A stretch of 64,000 nt of DNA, taken from contig NC_090697.1 in NCBI RefSeq assembly GCF_040954835.1, forward strand, positions 12,501-76,500, in the 5' to 3' direction. The DNA is from Lepisosteus oculatus (Eukaryota > Chordata > Actinopteri > Semionotiformes > Lepisosteidae). Position 1 is the stretch's first letter, and every line of letters starts with the position of its first letter. This document shows, in pieces, positions 20,336-32,359 of the stretch. Under the pieces are notes generated by a model, which was not told where the DNA came from, ran no database searches, and saw only the letters and a program-made list of their open reading frames with translations. The position numbers and the translations under genes are program-made.

Positions 20336-22010
20336 TTCAAGTTTATTGTCATTATACTCATATACAGGTATATGGTATAACAAAATGCTATTTAGCTAGC
20401 TCTCGGACATAAGTAGTACAAAGAAAAAAACAACAATACAATTGTATGACAAAACAAAGACAGAGACAACAGGCAGTGTGCGAAAACAACAAACAGGCAA
20501 TGTGCAAAAAACAGCAACAGGCAATGTGCAAAACAGCAAAAAGGTAACAGGTTATGTGCAAAAACATGCATCAACAGAATGAAATAAAGGGATAGAAATT
20601 ATGGGGAGTGAGCTTTTGACATGTATGGTAGAAGTAGATTTTCAATGTGTGTTTGGGTTTTTGGTAAGAAAGAAAGCACTGTGAGGTTCAGATCATAGGT
20701 GAGAGGTGAGGTGAGAGTGAGAGAGGCTGGGAGTTTAATAGGTTGATAGTAAAAACTGTCTCTGAGTCTGGGAGTCTGGGCCCAAATGCTCCGGTACCAT
20801 TTTCCAGATGGTAGCAGATCACAAAGTCTGTAGCTGGGGTGTGTGGGGTCTTTGATGATGCTTAGAGCTTTCCTCAAGCACCGTCTGTCTTAAATGTCCT
20901 GTATAGATGGGAGGGCAACCCCAGTGATGGACTGGGCAGTTTTCACCACCCGCTGTAGGGCTTTGCGGTCAGCAGCACTGCAGTTGCCATACCACACTGT
21001 GATGCAGCCTGTCAGTGTGCTTTCTGTAGTGCATCTGTAAAAGTTAGTGAGGATCTGGGACATATCCTAGTCTTCTTCAACTGTCTTAGGAAGTACAGGC
21101 GCTGTTGCGCTTTCTTGATCAGACAGGTGGTGTTGAGAGACCATGTGAGGTCCTAGGTGATATGGACGCCAAGGAATTTAAAGTTGCTGACTCTTTCCAC
21201 TTCAGTCCCATTGATGTGGATAGGGGCATGTCCAGTTTGCAGTTTCCTGAAATCAATGATCAGCTCTTTGGTTTTGCTGACGTTGAGGGTGAGGTTGTTG
21301 TCATCACACCACGTTGTAAGGAGATTTACCTCCTCCCTGTAGGCCCTCTCATCATTGTCTGTGATCAGACCTACAACTGTGGTGTCATCCGCAAACTTGA
21401 TGATGGAGTTGGTGTTGTGTTTGGCCTTACAGTCATGGGTATAGAGGGAGTAGAGCAATGGACTAAGCACACACCCATGAGGGACCCCAGTGTTCAGAGT
21501 TAGTGTGCTGGAGGTGTGGTTTCCAAGCCTGACAGCCTGAGGTCTGCCTGTCAGAAAGTCCCGAATCCAGTTGCAGAGGGTAGTGTTGAGATCCAGTGCA
21601 CTGAGTTTCTTGACTAGTTTGAGTTTCTCTGGGATGATAGTGTTAAAAGCTGAGCTGAAGTCAATGAATAGTAGTCTTGTGTATGTGTTCTTTTTGTCCA
21701 GATGGGATAGGGCAGTGTGCATGGCAATGGAGATTGTGTTGTCTGTGGATCTCTTGGTCCGGTAGGCAAACTGGTACGGGTCCACTGTGTTTGGAATGGT
21801 GTCTTTAATGTGCTTCATGACCGAACTCTCAAAGCACTTCATGATGACAGGTGTTAGTGCCACTGGTCGTTAGTCATTAAGACATGTCACTGTGGTTTTC
21901 TTTGGTATTGGGATGATGGTGGTTGTCTTGAAGCAGGTGGGGACTACGGCTTGGGCCAGAGACATGTAGAAAATGTCTGTGAATACACCCACCGTCGGGC
22001 CCTGCACCTC
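20336..22010 (-). mobile_element. 5'-truncated non-LTR retrotransposon (LINE) of a fish CR1/L2/Rex1-like group, inactive
   Basis: The minus strand codes the middle and end of a reverse transcriptase. The 236-codon frame 21863-21153 contains FIDFSSAFN (first catalytic Asp, residue 68), [10 protein letters not shown] (residues 126-135, with His where Gln is usual) and the catalytic FADD (residues 157-160). Upstream, 22008-21870 codes VGVFTDIF and AVVPTCFK before a nonsense codon in the ND-RPVALTP motif. A second stop follows FLGVHIT. The C-terminal part (LLPSGKWYRSI) lies at 20877-20599. The 3' end, AATGACAATAAACTTGAAC, is the typical tail of this group. The 5' end is cut by the satellite. Clade assignment is from motif order and tail only. 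Confidence 0.85.
20465..20568. repeat. Short tandem repeat inside the LINE 3' UTR
   Basis: About four imperfect copies of 'acaggcaatgtgcaaaa' spaced 22-30 bases apart. Short tandem repeats are common in 3' UTRs of such LINEs. Confidence 0.6.
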
Positions 22011-23105
22011 AGAAAAATTTTTTTCAGAAACTCCGGGGTGCCTGGAGGTCGCGGTGCAACACGTGACAGTCGTATTCCAAAACTGAGTCACTCAGATCAC
22101 ACGAGTACCCAAGCATGACTGAAACTCATTCAAATGCAAGTGCTTCTATCCGTTGTCTTGATTGTTTCCCACTCATTCCTTTCGGTTTGGGGAACATATC
22201 AAAATCCCATGCCCAGAGAACTTCAGATAGAGTTCGCGGAAATGCTCAGTGGACACCCCAAGTAGGGTAAGGATCAGCATTTCCAAACTACTCAGAGAAT
22301 TTTTATTTTCAGGGATGGATTTTTAGCCCAAATAAAGTTGAGGAAAAGTGGTGTCGTGAAAATCGCAAAAAAATTTTTTTCAGAAACTCCGGGGTGCCTG
22401 GAGGTTGCGGTGCACCATGCGACAGTTGTATTCCAAAACTGAGTCACTCAGATCACACGAGTACCCAAGCATGCTTGAAACTCATTCAAATGCAAGTGCT
22501 TCTATCTGTTTCCTTGATTGTTTCCAACTCATTCCTTTTGGTTTGGGGAATATGCCAAAATCCCATGCCCAGAGAACTTCAGATAGAGTTCGCGGAAATG
22601 CTCAGTGGACAACCCAGGCAGGGTAAGGATCAGCATTTCCACACTACTCAGAAAATTTTTATTTTCAGGGATGGATTTTTAGCCCAATTCAAGTTGAAGA
22701 AAAGTGGTTTCGTGAAAATCGCAGAATTTTTTTTTCAGAAACTACGGGGTGCCTGGAGGTCGCGGTGCACCACGCGACAGTTGTATTCCAAAACTGTGTC
22801 ACTCAGATCACACGAATACCCAAGCATGCTTGAAACTCATTCAAATGCAAGGGCTTCTATCTGTTGTCTTGATTGTTTCCCACTCATTCCTTTTGGTTTG
22901 GGGAATATGTCAAAATCCCATGCCCAGAGAACTTCAGATAGAGTTCGCGGAAATGCTCAGTGGACAACCCAGGCAGGGTAAGGATCAGCATTTCCACACT
23001 ACTCAGAGAATTTTTATTTTCAGGGATGGATTTTTAGCCCAATTCAAGTTGAAGAAAAGTGGTTTCGTGAAAATCGCAGAAAATTTTTTTTCAAAAACTC
23101 CGGGG
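22011..23105. repeat. Diverged edge monomers of the satellite
   Basis: The first three monomers carry many private changes: 'cacgtgac', 'catgactgaaa', 'gaacatatcaaaa' and 'aataaagttgaggaaaagtggtg' in the first, 'caccatgcgac' and 'gtttccttg' in the second, and 'actacgggg', 'actgtgtcac' and 'cgaatacccaag' in the third. The first is the most diverged by eye. Interior monomers lose these variants. Confidence 0.8.
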
Positions 23106-24130
23106 TGCCTGGAGGTCGCGGTGCACCACGCGACAGTTGTATTCCAAAACTGAGTCACTCAGATCACACGAGCACCCAAGCATGCTTGAAACTCATTCAA
23201 ATGCAAGTGCTTCTATCTGTTGTCTTGATTGTTTCCCACTCATTCCTTTTGGTTTGGGGAATATGTCAAAATCCCATGCCCAGAGAACTTCAGATAGAGT
23301 TCGCGGAAATGCTCAGTGGACAACGCAGGCAGGGTAAGGATCAGCATTTCCACACTACTCAGAGAATTTTTATTTTCAGGGATGGATTTTTAGCCCAATT
23401 CAAGTTGAAGAAAAGTGGTTTCGTGAAAAAAGCAGAAAATTTTTTTTCAGAAACTCCGGGGTGCCTGGAGGTCGTGGTGCACCACGCGACAGTTGAATTC
23501 CAAAACTGAGTCACTCAGATCACACGAGTACCCAAGCATGCTTGAAACTCATTCAAATACAAGTGCTTCTATCTGTTGTCTTGATTGTTTCCCACTCATT
23601 CCTTTTGGTTTGGGGAATATGTCAAAATCCCATGCCCAGAGAACTTCAGATAGAGTTCGCGGAAATGCTCAGTGGACAACCCAGGCAGGGTAAGGATCAG
23701 CATTTCCTCACTACTCAGAGAATTTTTATTTTCAGGGATGGATGTTTAGCCCAATTCAAGTTGAAGAAAAGTGGTTTCGTGAAAATCGCAGAAAATTGTT
23801 TTTCAGAAACTCCGGGGTGCCTGGAGGTCGCGGTGCACCACGCGACAGTTGTATTCCAAAACTGAGTCACTCAGATCACACGAGCACCCAAGCATGCTTG
23901 AAACTCATTCAAATGCAAGTGCTTCTATCTGTTGTCTTGATTGTTTCCCACTCATTCCTTTTGGTTTGGAGAATATGTCAAAATCCCATGCCCAGAGAAC
24001 TTCAGATAGAGTTCGCGGAAATGCTCACTGGACAACCCAGGCAGGGTAAGGATCAGCATTTCCACACTACTCAGAGAATTTTTATTTTCAGGGATGGATT
24101 TTTAGCCCAATTCAAGTTGAAGAAAAGTGG

Positions 24131-24147
24131 TTTCGTGAAAATCGCAG
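24131..24147 (+). promoter_or_regulatory. CENP-B-box-like motif (representative copy)
   Basis: TTTCGTGAAAATCGCAG fits 7 of the 9 core positions of the mammalian CENP-B box (TTCG, the central A, CG), missing the two following Gs. The motif recurs once per monomer through the array. Some monomer classes have it altered in the TTCG part (TATCG or TTTAG) or just after it (TTCGTTAAAA). Binding by any protein is untested, and fish CENP-B equivalents may have other sites. Confidence 0.35.
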
Positions 24148-25597
24148 AAAATTTTTTTTCAGAAACTCCGGGGTGCCTGGAGGTCGCGGTGCACCACGCG
24201 ACAGTTGTATTCCAAAACTGAGTCACTCAGATCACACGAGCACCCAAGCATGCTTGAAACTCATTCAAATGCAAGTGCTTCTATCTGTTGTCTTGATTGT
24301 TTCCCACTCATTCCTTTTGGTTTGGGGAAAATGTCAAAATCCCATGCCCAGAGAACTTCAGATAGAGTTCGCAGAAATGCTCAGTGGACAACCCAGGCAG
24401 GGTAAGGATCAGCATTTCCACACTACTCAGAGAATTTTTATTTTCAGGGATGGATTTTTAGCCCAATTCAAGTTGAAGAAAAGTGGTTTCGTGAAAATCG
24501 CAGAAAATTTTTTTTCAGAAACTCCGGGGTGCCTGGAGGTCGCGGTGCACCACGCGACAGTTGTATTCCAAAACTGAGTCACTCAGATCACACGAGCACC
24601 CAAGCATGCTTGAAACTCATTCAAATGCAAGTGCTTCTATCTGTTGTCTTGATTGTTTCCCACTCATTCCTTTTGGTTTTGGGAATATGTCAAAATCCCA
24701 TGCCCAGAGAACTTCAGATAGAGTTCGCGGAAATGCTCAGTGGACAACCCAGGCAGGGTAAGGATCAGCATTTCCACACTACTCAGAGAATTTTTATTTT
24801 CAGGGATGGATTTTTAGCCCAATTCAAGTTGAAGAAAAGTGGTTTCGTGAAAATCGCAGAAAATTTTTTTTCAGAAACTCCGGGGTGCCTGGAGGTCGCG
24901 GTGCACCACGCGACAGTTGTATTCCAAAACTGAGTCACTCAGATCACACGAGCACCCAAGCATGCTTGAAACTCATTCAAATACAAGTGGTTCTATCTGT
25001 TGTCTTGATTGTTTCCCACTCATTCCTTTTGGTTTGGGGAATATGTCAAAATCCCATGCCCAGAGAACTTCAGATAGAGTTCGCGGAAATGCTCAGTGGA
25101 CAACCCAGGCAGGGTAAGGATCAGCATTTCCACACTACTCAGAGAATTTTTATTTTCAGGGATGGATTTTTAGCCCAATTCAAGTTGAAGAAAAGTGGTT
25201 TCGTGAAAATCGCAGAAAATTTTTTTTCAGAAACTCCGGGGTGCCTGGAGGTCGCGGTGCACCACGCGACAGTTGTATTCCAAAACTGAGTCACTCAGAT
25301 CACACGAGCACCCAAGCATGCTTGAAACTCATTCAAATGCAAGTGCTTCTATCTGTTGTCTTGATTGTTTCCCACTCATTCCTTTTGGTTTGGGGAATAT
25401 GTCAAAATCCCATGCCCAGAGAACTTCAGATAGAGTTCGCGGAAATGCTCAGTGGACAACCCAGGCAGGGTAAGGATCAGCATTTCCTCACTACTCAGAG
25501 AATTTTTATTTTCAGGGATGGATGTTTAGCCCAATTCAAGTTGAAGAAAAGTGGTTTCGTGAAAATCGCAGAAAATTGTTTTTCAGAAACTCCGGGG

Positions 25598-25953
25598 TGC
25601 CTGGAGGTCGCGGTGCACAACGCGACAGTTGTATTCCAAATCCAAGTCACTCAGATCACACGAGCACCCAAGCATGCTTGAAACTCATTCAAATGCAAGT
25701 GCTTCTATCTGTTGTCTTGATTGTTTCCCACTCATTCCTTTTGGTTTGGAGAATATGTCAAAATCCCATGCCCAGAGAACTTCAGATAGAGTTCGCGGAA
25801 ATGCTCAGTGGACAACCCAGGCAGGGTAAGGATCAGCATTTCCACACTACTCAGAGAATTTTTATTTTCAGGGATGGATTTTTAGCCCAATTCAAGTTGA
25901 AGAAAAGTGGTTTCGTGAAAATCGCAGAAAATTTTTTTTCAGAAACTCCGGGG
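25598..25953. repeat. First 'TCCAAG'-class monomer in the array
   Basis: Here 'ccaaaactgagtcactc' is replaced by 'ccaaatccaagtcactc', a linked multi-base change. The ten monomers to the left all lack it; from here about a third of monomers carry it. It defines a second monomer class useful for tracing higher-order units. Confidence 0.75.
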
Positions 25954-27376
25954 TGCCTGGAGGTCGCGGTGCACCACGCGACAGTTGTATTCCAAAACTG
26001 AGTCACTCAGATCACACGAGGACCCAAGCATGCTTGAAACTCATTCAAATGCAAGTGCTTCTATCTGTTGTCTTGATTGTTTCCCACTCATTCCTTTTGG
26101 TTTGGGGAATATGTCAAAATCCCATGCCCAGAGAACTTCAGATAGAGTTCGCGGAAATGCTCAGTGGACAACCCAGGCAGGGTAAGGATCAGCATTTCCA
26201 CACTACTCAGAGAATTTTTATTTTCAGGGATGGATTTTTAGCCCAATTCAAGTTGAAGAAAAGTGGTTTCGTGAAAATCGCAGAAAATTTTTTTTCAGAA
26301 ACTCCGGGGTGCCTGGAGGTCGCGGTGCACCACGCGACAGTTGTATTCCAAAACTGAGTCACTCAGATCACACGAGCACCCAAGCATGCTTGAAACTCAT
26401 TCAAATACAAGTGGTTCTATCTGTTGTCTTGATTGTTTCCCACTCATTCCTTTTGGTTTGGGGAATATGTCAAAATCCCATGCCCAGAGAACTTCAGATA
26501 GAGTTCGCGGAAATGCTCAGTGGACAACCCAGGCAGGGTAAGGATCAGCATTTCCACACTACTCAGAGAATTTTTATTTTCAGGGATGGATTTTTAGCCC
26601 AAATCAAGTTGAAGAAAAGTGGTTTCGTGAAAATCGCAGAAAATTTTTTTTCAGAAACTCCGGGGTGCCTGGAGGTCGCGGTGCACCACGCGACAGTTGT
26701 ATTACAAAACTGACTCACTCAGATCACACGAGCACCCAAGCATGCTTGAAACTCATTCAAATGCAAGTGCTTCTATCTGTTGTCTTGATTGTTTCCCACT
26801 CATTCCTTTTGGTTTGGGGAAAATGTCAAAATCCCATGCCCAGAGAACTTCAGATAGAGTTTGCGGAAATGCTCAGTGGACAACCCAGGCAGGGTAAGGA
26901 TCAGCATTTCCACACTACTCAGAGAATTTTTATTTTCAGGGATGGATTTTTAGCCCAATTCAAGTTGAAGAAAAGTGGTATCGTGAAAATCGCAGAAAAT
27001 TTTTTTTCAGAAACTCCGGGTTGCCAGGAGGTCGCGGTGCACCACGCGACAGTTGTATTCCAAATCCAAGTCACTCAGATCACACGAGCACCCAAGCATG
27101 CTTGAAACTCATTCAAATACAAGTGCTTCTATCTGTTGTCTTGATTGTTTCCCACTCATTCCTTTTGGTTTGGGGAATATGTCAAAATCCCATGCCCAGA
27201 GAACTTCAGATAGAGTTCGCGGAAATGCTCAGTGGACAACCCAGGCAGGGTAAGGATCAGCATTTCCACACTACTCAGAGAATTTTTATTTTCAGGGATG
27301 GATTTTTAGCCCAATTCAAGTTGAAGAAAAGTGGTTTCGTGAAAATCGCAGAAATTTTTTTTTCAGAAACTCCGGG

Positions 27377-28800
27377 GTGCCTGGAAGTCGCGGTGCACCA
27401 CGCGACAGTTGTATTCCAAAACTGAGTCACTCAGATCACACGAGCACCCAAGCATGCTTGAAACTCATTCAAATGCAAGTGCTTCTATCTGTTGTCTTGA
27501 TTGTTTCCCACTCATTCCTTTTGGTTTGGGGAATATGTCAAAATCCCATGCCCAGAGAACTTCAGATAGAGTTCGCGGAAATGCTCACTGGACAACCCAG
27601 GCAGGGTAAGGATCAGCATTTCCACACTACTCAGAGAATTTTTATTTTCAGGGATGGATTTTTAGCCCAATTCAAGTTGAAGAAAAGTGGTTTCGTGAAA
27701 ATCGCAGAAAATTTTTTTTCAGAAACTCCGGGGTGCCTGGAGGTCGCGGTGCACCATGCGACAGTTGTATTACAAATCCAAGTCACTCAGATCACACGAG
27801 CACCCAAGCATGCTTGAAACTCATTCAAATACAAGTGTTTCTATCTGTTGTCTTGATTGTTTCCCACTCATTCCATTTGGTTTGGGGAATATGTCAAAAT
27901 CCCATGCCCAGAGAACTTCAGATAGAGTTCGCGGAAATGCTCAGTGGACAACCCAGGCAGGGTAAGGATCAACATTTCCACACTACTCAGAGAATTTTTA
28001 TTTTCAGGGATGGATTTTTAGCCCAATTCAAGTTGAAGAAAAGTGGTTTCGTGAAAATCGCAGAAATTTTTTTTTTAAAAACTCCGGGGTGCCTGGAGGT
28101 CGCGATGCACCACGCGACAGTTGTATTCCAAAACTGAGTCACTCAGATCACACGAGCACCCAAGCATGCTTGAAACTCATTCAAATGCAAGTGCTTCTAT
28201 CTGTTGTCTTGATTGTTTCCCACTCATTCCTTTTGGTTTGGGGAATATGTCAAAATCCCATGCTCAGAGAACTTCAGATAGAGTTCGCGGAAATGCTCAG
28301 TGGACAACCCAGGCAGGGTAAGGATCAGCATTTCCACACTACTCAGAGAATTTTTATTTTCAGGGATGGATTTTTAGCCCAATTCAAGTTGAAGAAAAGT
28401 GGTTTCGTGAAAATCGCAGAAAATTTTTTTTCAGAAACTCCGGGGTGCCTGGAGGTCGCGGTGCACCACGCGACAGTTGTATTCCAAATCCAAGTCACTC
28501 AGATCACACGAGCACCCAACATGCTTGAAACTCATTCAAATACAAGTGGTTCTATCTGTTGTCTTGATTGTTTCCCACTCATTCCTTTTGGTTTGGGGAA
28601 TATGTCAAAATCCCATGCCCAGAGAACTTCAGATAGAGTTCGCGGAAATGCTCAGTGGACAACCCAGGCAGGGTAAGGATCAGCATTTCCACACTACTCA
28701 GAGAATTTTTATTTTCAGGGATGGATTTTTAGCCCAATTCAAGTTGAAGAAAAGTGGTTTCGTGAAAATCGCAGAAAATTTTTTTTCAGAAACTCCGGGG
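27377..28800. repeat. Four-monomer block, copy 1 (3,559-bp offset)
   Basis: Marked by 'gcctggaagtcgcgg', then 'caccatgcgacagttgtatt' with 'acaaatccaag', 'acaagtgtttc' and 'attccatttgg'. Next come 'ttttttaaaaactccgg' with 'gtcgcgatgc', then the one-base deletion 'cacccaacatgc'. The same series recurs at 30936-32359. Confidence 0.85.
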
Positions 28801-30935
28801 TGCCTGGAGGTCGCGGTGCACCACGCGACAGTTGTATTCCAAAACTGAGTCACTCAGATCACACGAGCACCCAAGCATGCTTGAAACTCATTCAAATACA
28901 AGTGGTTCTATCTGTTGTCTTGATTGTTTCCCACTCATTCCTTTTGGTTTGGAGAATATGTCAAAATCCCATGCCCAGAGAACTTCAGATAGAGTTCGCG
29001 GAAATGCTCAGTGGACAACCCAGGCAGGGTAAGGATCAGCATTTCCTCACTACTCAGAGAATTTTTATTTTCAGGGATGGATTTTTAGCCCAATTCAAGT
29101 TGAAGAAAAGTGGTTTCGTGAAAATCGCAGAAAATTGTTTTTCAGAAACTCCGGGGTGCCTGGAGGTCGCGGTGCACCACGCGACAGTTGTATTCCAAAA
29201 CTGAGTCACTCAGATCACACGAGGACCCAAGCATGCTTGAAACTCATTCAAATGCAAGTGCTTCTATCTGTTGTCTTGATTGTTTCCCACTCATTCCTTT
29301 TGGTTTGGGGAATATGTCAAAATCCCATGCCCAGAGAACTTCAGATAGAGTTCGCGGAAATGCTCACTGGACAACCCAGGCAGGGTAAGGATCAGCATTT
29401 CCACACTACTCAGAGAATTTTTATTTTCAGGGATGGATTTTTAGCCCAATTCAAGTTGAAGAAAAGTGGTTTCGTGAAAATCGCAGAAAATTTTTTTTCA
29501 GAAACTCCGGGGTGCCTGGAGGTCGCGGTGCACCACGCGACAGTTGTATTCCAAAACTGAGTCACTCAGATCACACGAGCACCCAAGCATGCTTGAAACT
29601 CATTCAAATGCAAGTGCTTCTATCTGTTGTCTTGATTGTTTCCCACTCATTCCTTTTGGTTTGGGGAATATGTCAAAATCCCATGCCCAGAGAACTTCAG
29701 ATAGAGTTCGCGGAAATGCTCAGTGGACAACCCAGGCAGGGTAAGGATCAGCATTTCCTCACTACTCAGAGAATTTTTATTTTCAGGGATGGATGTTTAG
29801 CCCAATTCAAGTTGAAGAAAAGTGGTTTCGTGAAAATCGCAGAAAATTGTTTTTCAGAAACTCCGGGGTGCCTGGAGGTCGCGGTGCACCACGCGACAGT
29901 TGTATTCCAAAACTGAGTCACTCAGATCACACGAGCACCCAAGCATGCTTGAAACTCATTCAAATGCAAGTGCTTCTATCTGTTGTCTTGATTGTTTCCC
30001 ACTCATTCCTTTTGGTTTGGGGAATATGTCAAAATCCCATGCCCAGAGAACTTCTGATAGAGTTCGCGGAAATGCTCACTGGACAACCCAGGCAGGGTAA
30101 GGATCAGCATTTCCACACTACTCAGAGAATTTTTATTTTCAGGGATGGATGTTTAGCCCAATTCAAGTTGAAGAAAAGTGGTTTCGTGAAAATCGCAGAA
30201 ATTTTTTTTTCAGAAACTCCGGGGTGCCTGGAGGTCGCGGTGCACCACGCGACAGTTGTATTCCAAAACTGAGTCACTCAGATCACACGAGCACCCAAGC
30301 ATGCTTGAAACTCATTCAAATGCAAGTGCTTCTATCTGTTGTCTTGATTGTTTCCCACTCATTCCTTTTGGTTTGGGGAATATGTCAAAATCCCATGCAC
30401 AGAGAACTTCAGATAGAGTTCGCGGAAATGCTCAGTGGACAACCCAGGCAGGGTAAGGATCAGCATTTCCACACTACTCAGAGAATTTTTATTTTCAGGG
30501 ATGGATTTTTAGCCCAATTCAAGTTGAAGAAAAGTGGTTTCGTGAAAATCGCAGAAAATTTTTTTTCAGAAACTCCGGGGTGCCTGGAGGTCGCGGTGAA
30601 CCACGCGACAGTTGTATTCCAAAACTGAGTCACTCAGATCACACGAGCACCCAAGCATGCTTGAAACTCATTCAAATGCAAGTGCTTCTATCTGTTGTCT
30701 TGATTGTTTCCCACTCATTCCTTTTGGTTTGGGGAAAATGTCAAAATCCCATGCCCAGAGAACTTCAGATAGAGTTCGCGGAAATGCTCAGTGGACAACC
30801 CAGGCAGGGTAAGGATCAGCATTTCCACACTACTCAGAGAATTTTTATTTTCAGGGATGGATTTTTAGCCCAATTCAAGTTGAAGAAAAGTGGTTTCGTG
30901 AAAATCGCAGAAATTTTTTTTTCAGAAACTCCGGG

Positions 30936-32359
30936 GTGCCTGGAAGTCGCGGTGCACCACGCGACAGTTGTATTCCAAAACTGAGTCACTCAGATCACAC
31001 GAGCACCCAAGCATGCTTGAAACTCATTCAAATGCAAGTGCTTCTATCTGTTGTCTTGATTGTTTCCCACTCATTCCTTTTGGTTTGGGGAATATGTCAA
31101 AATCCCATGCCCAGAGAACTTCAGATAGAGTTCGCGGAAATGCTCACTGGACAACCCAGGCAGGGTAAGGATCAGCATTTCCACACTACTCAGAGAATTT
31201 TTATTTTCAGGGATGGATTTTTAGCCCAATTCAAGTTGAAGAAAAGTGGTTTCGTGAAAATCGCAGAAAATTTTTTTTCAGAAACTCCGGGGTGCCTGGA
31301 GGTCGCGGTGCACCATGCGACAGTTGTATTACAAATCCAAGTCACTCAGATCACACGAGCACCCAAGCATGCTTGAAACTCATTCAAATACAAGTGTTTC
31401 TATCTGTTGTCTTGATTGTTTCCCACTCATTCCATTTGGTTTGGGGAATATGTCAAAATCCCATGCCCAGAGAACTTCAGATAGAGTTCGCGGAAATGCT
31501 CAGTGGACAACCCAGGCAGGGTAAGGATCAACATTTCCACACTACTCAGAGAATTTTTATTTTCAGGGATGGATTTTTAGCCCAATTCAAGTTGAAGAAA
31601 AGTGGTTTCGTGAAAATCGCAGAAATTTTTTTTTTAAAAACTCCGGGGTGCCTGGAGGTCGCGATGCACCACGCGACAGTTGTATTCCAAAACTGAGTCA
31701 CTCAGATCACACGAGCACCCAAGCATGCTTGAAACTCATTCAAATGCAAGTGCTTCTATCTGTTGTCTTGATTGTTTCCCACTCATTCCTTTTGGTTTGG
31801 GGAATATGTCAAAATCCCATGCCCAGAGAACTTCAGATAGAGTTCGCGGAAATGCTCAGTGGACAACCCAGGCAGGGTAAGGATCAGCATTTCCACACTA
31901 CTCAGAGAATTTTTATTTTCAGGGATGGATTTTTAGCCCAATTCAAGTTGAAGAAAAGTGGTTTCGTGAAAATCGCAGAAATTTTTTTTTCAGAAACTCC
32001 GGGGTGCCTGGAGGTCGCGGTGCACCACGCGACAGTTGTATTCCAAATCCAAGTCACTCAGATCACACGAGCACCCAACATGCTTGAAACTCATTCAAAT
32101 ACAAGTGGTTCTATCTGTTGTCTTGATTGTTTCCCACTCATTCCTTTTGGTTTGGGGAATATGTCAAAATCCCATGCCCAGAGAACTTCAGATAGAGTTC
32201 GCGGAAATGCTCAGTGGACAACCCAGGCAGGGTAAGGATCAGCATTTCCTCACTACTCAGAGAATTTTTATTTTCAGGGATGGATTTTTAGCCCAATTCA
32301 AGTTGAAGAAAAGTGGTTTCGTGAAAATCGCAGAAAATTTTTTTTCAGAAACTCCGGGG
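30936..32359. repeat. Four-monomer block, copy 2 (3,559-bp offset)
   Basis: Repeats every diagnostic variant of 27377-28800 in the same order. Small differences, such as the length of the A/T tract in the last monomer and 'catgcccag' versus 'catgctcag', show it is not a simple assembly copy. Confidence 0.85.

Noticed and set aside
21105..21503. 132-codon plus-strand open frame
   Set aside because: Antisense shadow of the LINE reverse transcriptase, which has clear catalytic motifs on the minus strand.
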